Origin: Acidobacteriota bacterium
GTDB lineage: Bacteria; Acidobacteriota; Terriglobia; Terriglobales; Acidobacteriaceae
Direction: 5' to 3'
Length of the DNA: 5,813 nt
Assembly: GCA_021811745.1 (NCBI GenBank)
Contig: JAJZNH010000021.1
Span: 1 to 5,813 of the forward strand
The notes under the pieces are model-generated. The model made no database searches and was not told the origin of the DNA. It saw only the letters and a list, made by a program, of their open reading frames with translations. Of the stretch, positions 1-5,423 are shown piece after piece (positions within the stretch are counted from its first letter, which is position 1; every line of letters starts with the position of its first letter). A program made the translations under genes and the position numbers.

Positions 1-1455
1 GGCGAAGTAGCCGGTCAGGGCCTGGCTATGCTGCTGGAAAGCGATGCTCGCCGAGGTCATGGCGCTTTGCAGGTGCTGCTGGTGCCACAGGGAGCGGGTT
101 GTCACCTGGGCGTTGGTCACGGCGATGAGGATGCTGCCGCCGATGTTTCGAGTGAAGTTGATGAGGCCGGCGACCTGGTTGCTCTCCTCTTTCGGCATGC
201 CCAGATAAGCCGCGTTGGTGATGGAAATGAAGCAGAACGGCAGCGGCAGCATCTGGATGATGCGCAGCCAGGACGCGGCGGCGAAGCTCATGTCCAGAGT
301 CGAGACCCAGGCCGCGTAGCGGAAGCTTAGGACGAGCAGCGTAAAGCCAATCAGGGTGAGTGTGCGCGCGGAGACCCTGCCTGTGGCATAGCCGGCCAGG
401 GGCATCACGATCATGAGGGTAATGCCGCCGGCAGTCAGCGCCATGCCCGCTCGCATGGCGGTGTAGCCCAACAGTTGCTGCATGAAAAGCGGCTGAAGAA
501 CAGTATTGGCGTTCAGCACTCCGCCGACCAGCATCATCAGGAAGCAGCAGATGGTAAAGTTCCTGAAGCGAAACAGCTTCAGGTTGATGAGCGGATCCTT
601 CCTGTGCCACTCCCACAGGATGAGCCCGATCATGCCGCCGATGAAGAGGACAGCGGCGATGCGGATGAAGTAGGACGCGAACCAATCGTTTTCCTCGCCC
701 TTATCGAGCATGATTTGCATGGCGCCCATGGCGATCGAGAGGAAGCTGAGGCCGAGATAGTCGATGTTGCGCAGCAATGCGCGGTTTGGCTTGATCCATG
801 GGGGATCATCCACGAGACGCGAGACGAGAATGAAGGCCAGAATGCCAACTGGAATATTGCTGAAGAAGATCCAGCGCCAGGAGAAGTTGTCGGTGATCCA
901 GCCGCCGAGGGTGGGGCCGATGGAAGGCGCCAGCACGGCCACAAGTCCGTAGAGCGCGAAGGCCTGGCCGCGCTCATGCGGCTCGAATGAATCGGCCATG
1001 ATGGCCTGAGCCATGGGCTGCAGCCCGCCGCCTCCCGCGCCCTGCATGATGCGGAAGATGATCAGCAGCGGCAGGGTGGGAGCAATGCCGCAGAGAAAGC
1101 TGGAGATGGTAAAGATTGTGATGCAAAGGACAAAGAAGTTGCGCCGGCCCATGATGTTGGAGATCCAGCCGCCCAGCGGCAACACGATGGCATTCGAGAC
1201 CAGATAGCTGGTCAGCACCCAGGTTCCCTGATCGGTGCTGGCGCCCAGGCTGCCGGCAATATGCGGCAGAGCGACATTGGCAATGGAGGTGTCGAGTACC
1301 TCCATAAACGCGGCCAAGGCTACGGTTGCGGCGATGAGCCAGCGGTTGACCCGCGGCTTCCATAGCGCGTGGTCCATCGGGTTCACGACGGTTATCTGGG
1401 CCGGGATTTCTTGTGGACCGGCCGGGGCCGGCGCCGCGAGTACAGACTCAGACAA
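1..1455 (-). CDS. emrB: DHA2-family (EmrB/QacA-like) multidrug efflux MFS permease, C-terminus cut by window edge
   Basis: An uninterrupted minus-strand frame of 485 codons runs from a TTG at 1455 to base 1, without a stop. It encodes a proton-driven inner-membrane exporter, in this family usually partnered by a HlyD/EmrA adaptor and an outer-membrane TolC channel. Family signatures are clear: the DHA2 motif LDTSIANVALPHIAG at residues 54-68, WVLTSYLVSNAI at 79-90, motif A (GGWISNIMGRRNFF) at 95-108, the glycine-rich GAGGGGLQPM at 139-148, and motif C with GPTLGGWI at 180-187. Many hydrophobic segments follow, as expected for 14 helices. Family members are typically slightly over 500 residues, so only a short tail is missing. 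The TTG start is chosen because GGGAG lies seven bases upstream (1463-1467); no in-frame ATG exists between it and the upstream stop at 1534-1536. No adaptor gene lies upstream; one could lie beyond the left edge. Substrate cannot be read from the sequence. The emrB symbol is family-level only. Confidence 0.93.
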   Translation of the reverse strand, partial: MSESVLAAPAPAGPQEIPAQITVVNPMDHALWKPRVNRWLIAATVALAAFMEVLDTSIANVALPHIAGSLGASTDQGTWVLTSYLVSNAIVLPLGGWISNIMGRRNFFVLCITIFTISSFLCGIAPTLPLLIIFRIMQGAGGGGLQPMAQAIMADSFEPHERGQAFALYGLVAVLAPSIGPTLGGWITDNFSWRWIFFSNIPVGILAFILVSRLVDDPPWIKPNRALLRNIDYLGLSFLSIAMGAMQIMLDKGEENDWFASYFIRIAAVLFIGGMIGLILWEWHRKDPLINLKLFRFRNFTICCFLMMLVGGVLNANTVLQPLFMQQLLGYTAMRAGMALTAGGITLMIVMPLAGYATGRVSARTLTLIGFTLLVLSFRYAAWVSTLDMSFAAASWLRIIQMLPLPFCFISITNAAYLGMPKEESNQVAGLINFTRNIGGSILIAVTNAQVTTRSLWHQQHLQSAMTSASIAFQQHSQALTGYFA

Positions 1456-1462
1456 AAATCTT

Positions 1463-1467
1463 CTCCC
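1463..1467 (-). promoter_or_regulatory. Ribosome binding site supporting the TTG start of the DHA2 permease
   Basis: Minus-strand GGGAG, continuing as GGGAGAAG, sits seven bases before the TTG at 1453-1455. It decides the start, because there is no in-frame ATG between this point and the preceding stop codon, and the encoded leader (MSESVLAAPAPAG) is a plausible cytoplasmic N-terminus before the first helix. Confidence 0.65.
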
Positions 1468-1682
1468 GTGGGTTCGCTGCTCTTCTTGCTCAGACCAGAG
1501 ATTTGCGGTCTGCGGAGCTAACTTCCTTTGCAGTCAGAGGAATGCTGCGGACGTCCTTTCACGTGCTCTTCTTCGACGTACTCCTATCTAGATTCACCTG
1601 GCTGCCGCCAAGGTTCATGGATTCCGCGTACGCTGCAAAGTTCAGCGCGGCGGCAGGCACGCGGCGGCCTCGAAGCGGGTCG

Positions 1683-1712
1683 CAAAAGGAAGAGAGTGGC
1701 TCAAAATGCCAC
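1683..1712 (-). terminator. Small hairpin with pyrimidine-rich tail, possible back-up terminator
   Basis: On the minus strand GTGGC (1708-1712) pairs perfectly with GCCAC (1696-1700) across a seven-base loop, and is followed by the T-rich run TCTCTTCCTTTT. It lies about 50 bases past the strong terminator of the VWFA gene and has the same orientation, so it could act as a second terminator. The stem is only five base pairs and the T run is interrupted, so chance is a fair alternative. Confidence 0.3.
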
Positions 1713-1762
1713 GAATATCAGGATATCGGATAGGCGCCAGGAGATTGCCGGAATGTGGGCCG

Positions 1763-1807
1763 AAAACAGAAATCCGCATCCAGCGCAGGTTTGCGCCGGA
1801 TGCGGAT
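1763..1807 (-). terminator. Strong intrinsic terminator of the VWFA-protein gene
   Basis: The hairpin begins nine bases after the stop codon of the VWFA gene on the minus strand. Its outer arms, ATCCGCATCC and GGATGCGGAT (1772-1781 and 1798-1807), are perfectly complementary over ten pairs. An inner GCGCA/TGCGC stem of five pairs closes a four-base loop. The single position between them (1797 with 1782) is a G·U wobble in minus-strand RNA but an A/C mismatch in plus-strand RNA, so the 16-pair stem is continuous only in the direction of the VWFA transcript. The tail reads TTCTGTTTT. The arrangement indicates that the VWFA gene and the DHA2 permease gene are separately transcribed. Confidence 0.85.
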
Positions 1808-1816
1808 CCAGCCGGG

Positions 1817-2791
1817 TTATTCTCCGTCCATGCCTGTCGGGCCCGCGGGAACGACAAAAGTCTCGCCTGGAACATCGAATTTGGCATGAGGATGATGAAC
1901 CTGCAGTTTGAGGCTCTCCACCTCACCCTTACCGTCCAGGCGGGCAAGGAAGCCCAGTTCGTACTGATGATGGACGCGTTTCATAATATCGGTAAAGTAC
2001 GGCTCAAAGGACACCGGATTGCCGAATCCAATCCAGTAGCTGTAACCGCCGGTGGCCTGGGTAAGTTCTTCCAGCAGGTTCTGGCCCGCATCGGTTTCGT
2101 AGCCAGTGCTGCTGATCCAGCCCTGAGAGTGCCAATAGATCGAATAGACGACCAGATGGGCGCGCAGGGAATCCTGAATGGTAGCCTCGACGTAAGGATC
2201 TTCGGGGTCATACCGCAGGTAGTAATCATCCACGCCGTCGGTGATCATCACCACCTCACGCCGGGCTCCGGGGTTCTGCGACGGCCAGTGATTGGCAAGA
2301 TCCGAGAGACAAAAATACGGACTGGCTGCGACACCCGGCATACCTTCCAGCGGCATGTGAAGCTCACGCAGGACCGCGGCGTGGTCGGTTGTCAACGGAC
2401 CCGCAAGTACGGCTTGTCCGTATTCCATATATGCGATAGCGATCTTCGCATTACTCGGCATTTCGCGTATGAATCTCTGAATATCTCCCATTTGGGTGCC
2501 GAGGCTTTCGCGAGCCGCGTCATCGATCAGCAGCACCATCTCGATTTGATGTGCAGGGCCGCGCAGCGGTGTCCACTGCGTGATGTTCGACACCTTTCCG
2601 TCGACCTTCAAAGTTAGGTCGTTCGTGGAAACGTTGGCGGCCTTCCCATCCTCATGCTGAGGAAGAACAGTGACAACGGCCTGTCCCTGTCCCTGTAAAT
2701 TGTCGTTATTTGCAGATGCAAATGCGGGTGTGGCCATGAGCAACGACCCGGCAGCTACCCACACTGCAATGGGGAATGGATATATCCTCAT
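1817..2791 (-). CDS. Secreted VWFA-related domain protein (acidobacterial type)
   Basis: A 324-residue protein beginning with a typical Sec signal peptide: a hydrophobic core at residues 6-22 and a likely cleavage after AFA (23-25). The mature part resembles the acidobacterial VWFA-related family (TIGR03436), whose members are exported and probably bind proteins; their roles are largely unknown. A short beta-rich lead-in (38-72, VVTVLP... LTLKVDGK) precedes the von Willebrand A fold. Strand 1 ends in VLLIDD at 86-91, where the MIDAS motif DxSxS is expected, but residues 90-94 read DDAAR, so both serines are missing. A central LTTD (133-136) and the later MITDGVDD (182-189) match the other metal-site loops in position. 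The protein ends in a beta-rich segment (about 280-324: YELGFLARLDG, LKLQVHHP) also usual for the family. Start ATG at 2789-2791 has GGAG eight bases upstream. It appears monocistronic: terminator directly downstream, divergent gene upstream. Binding partner unknown. Confidence 0.88.
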   Translation of the reverse strand: MRIYPFPIAVWVAAGSLLMATPAFASANNDNLQGQGQAVVTVLPQHEDGKAANVSTNDLTLKVDGKVSNITQWTPLRGPAHQIEMVLLIDDAARESLGTQMGDIQRFIREMPSNAKIAIAYMEYGQAVLAGPLTTDHAAVLRELHMPLEGMPGVAASPYFCLSDLANHWPSQNPGARREVVMITDGVDDYYLRYDPEDPYVEATIQDSLRAHLVVYSIYWHSQGWISSTGYETDAGQNLLEELTQATGGYSYWIGFGNPVSFEPYFTDIMKRVHHQYELGFLARLDGKGEVESLKLQVHHPHAKFDVPGETFVVPAGPTGMDGE

Positions 2792-2799
2792 CTCAGTTG

Positions 2800-2807
2800 C
2801 TCCTCCT
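2800..2807 (-). promoter_or_regulatory. Ribosome binding site of the VWFA gene
   Basis: Minus-strand AGGAGGAG precedes the ATG at 2791; its GGAG cores lie 8 and about 11 bases away. This confirms the start that also gives a complete signal peptide. Confidence 0.75.
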
Positions 2808-2833
2808 CTAGATTCGCCACTCTAACGTACTCA

Positions 2834-2850
2834 TTGGGTTCTAACCCCAA
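2834..2850. promoter_or_regulatory. Imperfect dyad in the divergent intergenic region, possible operator
   Basis: The plus strand reads TTGGGTTCTAACCCCAA. GGGTT and AACCC flank two bases, and the outer TTG/CAA continues the symmetry with one extra C. It lies about 43 bases upstream of the VWFA ATG, where a repressor or activator of that gene could bind. Nothing here identifies a regulator, and a single short dyad can arise by chance. Confidence 0.3.
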
Positions 2851-2936
2851 ATCACCCCATTTGATGCGCGAAGAGAGAAAATAACCTCAAGGTGGTGCAT
2901 TATTTCACTCATTTGCGCACAGGAAATATTCAACCC

Positions 2937-2962
2937 ACGAAGCGCGCTATCGTACTTTTTTT
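2937..2962 (+). terminator. Terminator-like hairpin with seven T in the divergent intergenic region
   Basis: On the plus strand ACGAAG (2937-2942) pairs with CT and TCGT (2947-2953, one bulged A) around a CGCG loop. AC and then seven T (2956-2962) follow. It resembles a short intrinsic terminator reading rightward, yet no plus-strand gene precedes it in this region. It could end a small untranslated RNA, block antisense transcription from the VWFA promoter area, or be coincidence. The stem is short. Confidence 0.3.
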
Positions 2963-2991
2963 CAATATCTTGCGCCATTGCTTTCGTTTGA

Positions 2992-3018
2992 TTGACGCCG
3001 CTTCGATTAAGCTAGGGT
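2992..3018 (+). promoter_or_regulatory. Candidate sigma-70 promoter of the MFS_3 transporter, with start codon at the expected +1
   Basis: TTGACG at 2992-2997 is a near-consensus -35 box. TAGGGT at 3013-3018 fits the TAnnnT core of a -10 box. The spacing of 15 is shorter than the preferred 17; TTGATT at 2988-2993 would give 19. Only six bases separate the -10 box from the ATG at 3025, so transcription would start at or next to the start codon and give a leaderless message. Agreeing with this, no Shine-Dalgarno is present (the six bases are GAAGTT). Confidence 0.45.
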
Positions 3019-3024
3019 GAAGTT

Positions 3025-4347
3025 ATGGGCTCTCTTCCCCAAAAGCCGCCGGCGCGTGGCATGGAGGCCTTTGCATCCCGCGACTTCAGGCGGTACCAGT
3101 TGGCGCGCGTCGCCGTCATCCTGGGCGCCGAGGCGCAAGCGGTCGCCGTGGCCTGGCAGGTTTACTCCATCACCCACCGCGCCATCGACCTGGGCTATAC
3201 CGGACTGGCGCTGTTTTTACCGGGACTCATCTTTCTGCTGCCGGCAGGCCATACGGCCGACCGTTTCGACCGCCGCCGCGTGATCTTGTCGTGCTATACG
3301 CTCCAGGTCTTCTGCACCACGGCTCTGGTGCTGCTTGCGCGCAATGGTGCGCGCAGCGTTCTTCCGATCTACGCGGTACTGTTTTTCATCGGCACAGGGC
3401 GCGCCTTTTCCGGACCGGCCAGCTCGGCTCTGATTCCCCACCTCGTACCCGAAGAACATTTTGTCAACGCGGTCACGTGGGGCGGAGCCATCTTTCAGCT
3501 TGCCAACATCACCGGGCCGGCGCTGGGCGGGATCTTGTTCACTTTGCCGCTGAGCCGGATTGTGCCCGGATCGCGGCTTGAAGGCGCAGGCATCGTTTAT
3601 GTGTTTACGCTGTTGACTCTGGGGTGGTTCCTGGTGCTGGTGGGCACGCTGCATGTGCGCCCCGGCCGCATGGAACATCGCGCCGTTTCGGTCAACGTGG
3701 TGCTGGCGGGGTTCCAGTATGTGTTGCGCGCGCCTCTGCTGCTGGGGTCGCTTTCGCTGGACCTGTTTGTCGTCCTGCTGGGTGGGGCTGTGGCGCTTAT
3801 GCCGATTTTTGCTCATGACATTCTGCACCAGGGGCCGGCTGGACTGGGGATGCTGCGTGCAGCGCCCGCCGCCGGAGCGGTTCTCATGTCGCTGGTCATG
3901 GCGCGATATCCGCTTCGCCGCCGCGCGGGGCGGTCCATGTTCATCGCTGTCCTCATATTTGGCGCCGCTACGGTGGTCTTCGGTCTCTCGCATTCCATGT
4001 GGCTCTCGCTGCTGGCGCTGGCGGTGACCGGCGGCGCCGACATGGTCAGTGTCATCATCCGCGGCTCGATGCTGCAACTGGCCACGCCGCCGCGGATGCG
4101 CGGCCGCGTCAGCGCCGTCAACTCGCTTTTCGTTGGCGCCTCGAACGAACTGGGTGAGTTTGAGAGCGGCCTCACAGCACAGTGGTGGGGTGCGGTGCGC
4201 GCTACCGTCATCGGCGGCATGCTGGCGCTGGTGGCCTCCGGACTGTGGGCCGTGCTCTTCCCCAGCCTGCGCCGGGCCGATGAGCTAACGGTCGAGTCGC
4301 TCCGCGAGCATTTACCATCAGCACAGGAAGTTCTTACAGGGCTCTAA
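3025..4347 (+). CDS. MFS transporter of the MFS_3 / EntS-like (DHA3) group
   Basis: A 440-residue inner-membrane transporter with about 12 hydrophobic segments, the usual length for this group. Relatives export small molecules such as siderophores (EntS) or macrolides (Mef); the substrate here cannot be told. Visible signatures are the N-terminal FRRYQLARV at 21-29, motif A as GHTADRFDRRRV at 75-86 between helices 2 and 3, the conserved GTGRAFSGPASSALIPHLVP segment just past residue 120, and the group-typical RGRVSAVNSLFVGASNELGEFESG at 359-382 in the second half. The C-terminus (SLRRADELTVESL) is a short cytoplasmic tail. I took the ATG at 3025 because a promoter sits at leaderless distance in front of it; ATG at 3061 (residue 13), just before the conserved region, is an alternative and also lacks a clear ribosome binding site. 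The gene is divergent from the VWFA gene and 160 bases ahead of the next plus-strand gene. It is not close kin to the DHA2 permease at the left edge. Confidence 0.9.
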   Translation: MGSLPQKPPARGMEAFASRDFRRYQLARVAVILGAEAQAVAVAWQVYSITHRAIDLGYTGLALFLPGLIFLLPAGHTADRFDRRRVILSCYTLQVFCTTALVLLARNGARSVLPIYAVLFFIGTGRAFSGPASSALIPHLVPEEHFVNAVTWGGAIFQLANITGPALGGILFTLPLSRIVPGSRLEGAGIVYVFTLLTLGWFLVLVGTLHVRPGRMEHRAVSVNVVLAGFQYVLRAPLLLGSLSLDLFVVLLGGAVALMPIFAHDILHQGPAGLGMLRAAPAAGAVLMSLVMARYPLRRRAGRSMFIAVLIFGAATVVFGLSHSMWLSLLALAVTGGADMVSVIIRGSMLQLATPPRMRGRVSAVNSLFVGASNELGEFESGLTAQWWGAVRATVIGGMLALVASGLWAVLFPSLRRADELTVESLREHLPSAQEVLTGL

Positions 4348-4357
4348 TTGCAGAGCG

Positions 4358-4389
4358 ACGCCTGCCGTTCAGGTGTTTGCCTCTTCTCT
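4358..4389 (+). terminator. Weak terminator-like hairpin after the MFS_3 gene
   Basis: ACGCCTG (4358-4364) pairs with CAGGTGT (4370-4376), including one G·U wobble, around a five-base loop, followed by the pyrimidine-rich run TTGCCTCTTCTCT. It starts 11 bases after the stop codon. Stem and T run are both modest, so it may only partly terminate, and read-through into the secreted-protein gene is possible. Confidence 0.35.
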
Positions 4390-4491
4390 GCCAGCAACCC
4401 AATGCAACCCCGTCAAGAGGATTATTTCGCGCCCAGGCATCTCAGACCGATTCAAGCCAATCGCATATACAAGCGAGAAAATGCGGCGGGG

Positions 4492-4498
4492 AAGGAGG
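4492..4498 (+). promoter_or_regulatory. Consensus Shine-Dalgarno deciding the start of the secreted protein
   Basis: AAGGAGG lies nine bases before the ATG at 4508. It rules out the GTG at 4373, which would extend the frame by 45 residues of non-signal-like sequence and bury the signal peptide. A second ATG at 4503, in another frame and only four bases from the site, encodes Met-Lys-stop and overlaps the true start. Confidence 0.75.
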
Positions 4499-4507
4499 CT
4501 CAATGAA

Positions 4508-5281
4508 ATGAAATACTCATGGTTGCTGCTGGCCGCAATCCTGGGGTTGCCGGCCCTCTGCGGGGCACAAATTGCGATCCCCTCAGGAACGATACTCCCC
4601 CTTAGTCTCGATGGTTCTCTCAAGGTGTCGAAGGCCTATCCGGGAAAGGCCATCCGTGCTACGGTCATGCAGAATGTTCCCGGCACGCCCATCCGCCGGG
4701 GCGCACACGTAATCGGCCATGTTATTCAGGCTAAGGCTCCAAAAGGAGGGTCTGCCCGGCTGGAAATTTCTTTTGATGCTGTCGAAATGCACGGGCATCG
4801 CATTCCTCTCAAGGCAGATTTGCGCGCACTGGCCTCCTTCTTTGACGTCGAGCAGGCACAGATTCCCGAAGAGATGTCCTCCCGAGGACTTTCTCCGGCG
4901 GACTGGACCACTCAGCAGATTGGCGGCGAAACGGACTATCGTGGCGGCGGCCCGGTGGCCAGCGGGAGTACACCTGTTGGCAAGCCTACGCCCTATGGCG
5001 TCCTGGCGTTGCCCCGCGTTCAGCCGGGCCAGCCATGCCGTGGCATGATGGGGCAGAACCGCCGGCCTCAGGCGCTGTGGCTCTTTTCTACGGATGCGTG
5101 CGGTCTCTACGGATACAACAACATTCGCCTCGAACACGCGGGCCGCTCTAGTCCGCAGGGAGAGATCGTTCTCGAGTCACGAAAAGGCAAGCTGGCACTG
5201 ACCAGCGGGAGCGGCCTGCTGCTGCGGGTGGAAGGATCGCAAGAAGGCAGGAAACAGGGGCCGAGGGAACAAGGATCGTAA
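4508..5281 (+). CDS. Secreted protein of unknown function
   Basis: A 257-residue protein I cannot assign to a named family. Residues 1-20 form a clear Sec signal peptide (MK, hydrophobic core WLLLAAILGLPAL, probable cleavage after CGA before Gln21). The cysteine at 18 is not in a proper lipobox, so a lipoprotein is unlikely. The first mature part (about 22-110) is rich in short beta strands with glycine turns: IPSGTILPLSL, AIRATVMQNVP, GAHVIGHVIQA, ARLEISFDAVEMHG. This pattern recalls the beta-barrel of VirB10/TrbI-type periplasmic proteins and related acidobacterial exported proteins, but I see no defining motif. A flexible Gly/Pro-rich linker follows (about 140-175: GGETDYRGGGPVASGSTPVGKPTP). 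A C-terminal part follows that has two cysteines (in QPCRGMM and DACGLYG) which could form a disulphide. It ends in a polar tail (EGSQEGRKQGPREQGS). It follows the MFS_3 gene on the same strand after 160 bases; co-transcription is uncertain. Signal and coding status are secure; function is not. Confidence 0.8.
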   Translation: MKYSWLLLAAILGLPALCGAQIAIPSGTILPLSLDGSLKVSKAYPGKAIRATVMQNVPGTPIRRGAHVIGHVIQAKAPKGGSARLEISFDAVEMHGHRIPLKADLRALASFFDVEQAQIPEEMSSRGLSPADWTTQQIGGETDYRGGGPVASGSTPVGKPTPYGVLALPRVQPGQPCRGMMGQNRRPQALWLFSTDACGLYGYNNIRLEHAGRSSPQGEIVLESRKGKLALTSGSGLLLRVEGSQEGRKQGPREQGS

Positions 5282-5298
5282 GCTGGCTATTCCGGTAG

Positions 5299-5331
5299 GG
5301 CTTCGCGGGCCGATTCGCAGGCCGGGAAGCC
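5299..5331. other. Imperfect GC-rich hairpin in the convergent spacer
   Basis: GGCTTC at 5299-5304 pairs with GAAGCC at 5326-5331, and an inner GGCC (5308-5311) with GGCC (5320-5323), separated by a small asymmetric internal loop. It lies 18 bases after the secreted-protein stop codon. Neither strand shows a T run after it, so it is not a standard intrinsic terminator; it could protect a 3' end or mark rho-dependent termination. Confidence 0.4.
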
Positions 5332-5370
5332 TCACCTCGTGAATGAGATAGAATGAGCGGCCAGGCGGAT

Positions 5371-5416
5371 GGCGAGACTGCCGTCTACCAGTCGATGACA
5401 CGGCAGACCGCTCGCC
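5371..5416. other. Long two-part hairpin just beyond the kduD stop codon
   Basis: GGCGAG (5371-5376) pairs with CTCGCC (5411-5416). Inside it CTGCCGT (5378-5384) pairs with ACGGCAG (5400-5406), making 13 perfect pairs with a 1-by-4 internal loop and a 15-base terminal loop. Seen from kduD on the minus strand it begins seven bases after the stop codon, the position of a terminator, but no T run follows. It may stabilise the mRNA 3' end or act in termination without a U-tract. Confidence 0.5.
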
Positions 5417-5423
5417 AGGACTC

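Larger units (their letters stand above)
1456..1762. other. Gene-poor spacer upstream of the DHA2 permease
   Basis: About 300 bases with no convincing gene. Frames that cross it in either direction are shadows of the neighbouring genes or lack a start with a ribosome binding site. It should contain the promoter of the permease, reading leftward. The best candidate I can find is a weak pair on the minus strand, CTTGGC (1606-1611) and TAGATA (1584-1589) with 16 bases between, which I do not consider reliable. It also holds a small hairpin at 1696-1712, listed separately. No dyad with an obvious repressor-site character was seen near the permease start. Confidence 0.5.

Noticed and set aside
26..1363. 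Several open frames on both strands inside the DHA2 permease region
   Set aside because: All are out of frame with, or antisense to, the continuous permease frame, which carries the family motifs.
1559..1660. Possible 33-residue minus-strand micro-ORF (GTG at 1658-1660, internal ATG at 1616-1618) ahead of the permease
   Set aside because: No ribosome binding site at either start and no recognisable sequence. A leader-peptide role is conceivable but unsupported.
1706..2617. Plus-strand open frame of 303 codons opposite the VWFA gene
   Set aside because: It is antisense to a gene with signal peptide, domain features, ribosome binding site and terminator. Its translation shows no coherent domain and its start lacks a ribosome binding site.
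3217..4077. Minus-strand open frame of 286 codons inside the MFS_3 gene
   Set aside because: Its translation is extremely rich in Arg, Gln and His, as expected from the antisense of GC-rich membrane-protein codons; there is no recognisable fold.
4466..4471. TATACA as a -10 box for the secreted-protein gene
   Set aside because: No acceptable -35 box is found 16-18 bases upstream, so I do not list it as a promoter.
4373..4507. N-terminal extension of the secreted protein from GTG at 4373
   Set aside because: It would place 45 polar residues before a perfect signal peptide and ignores the consensus AAGGAGG in front of 4508.
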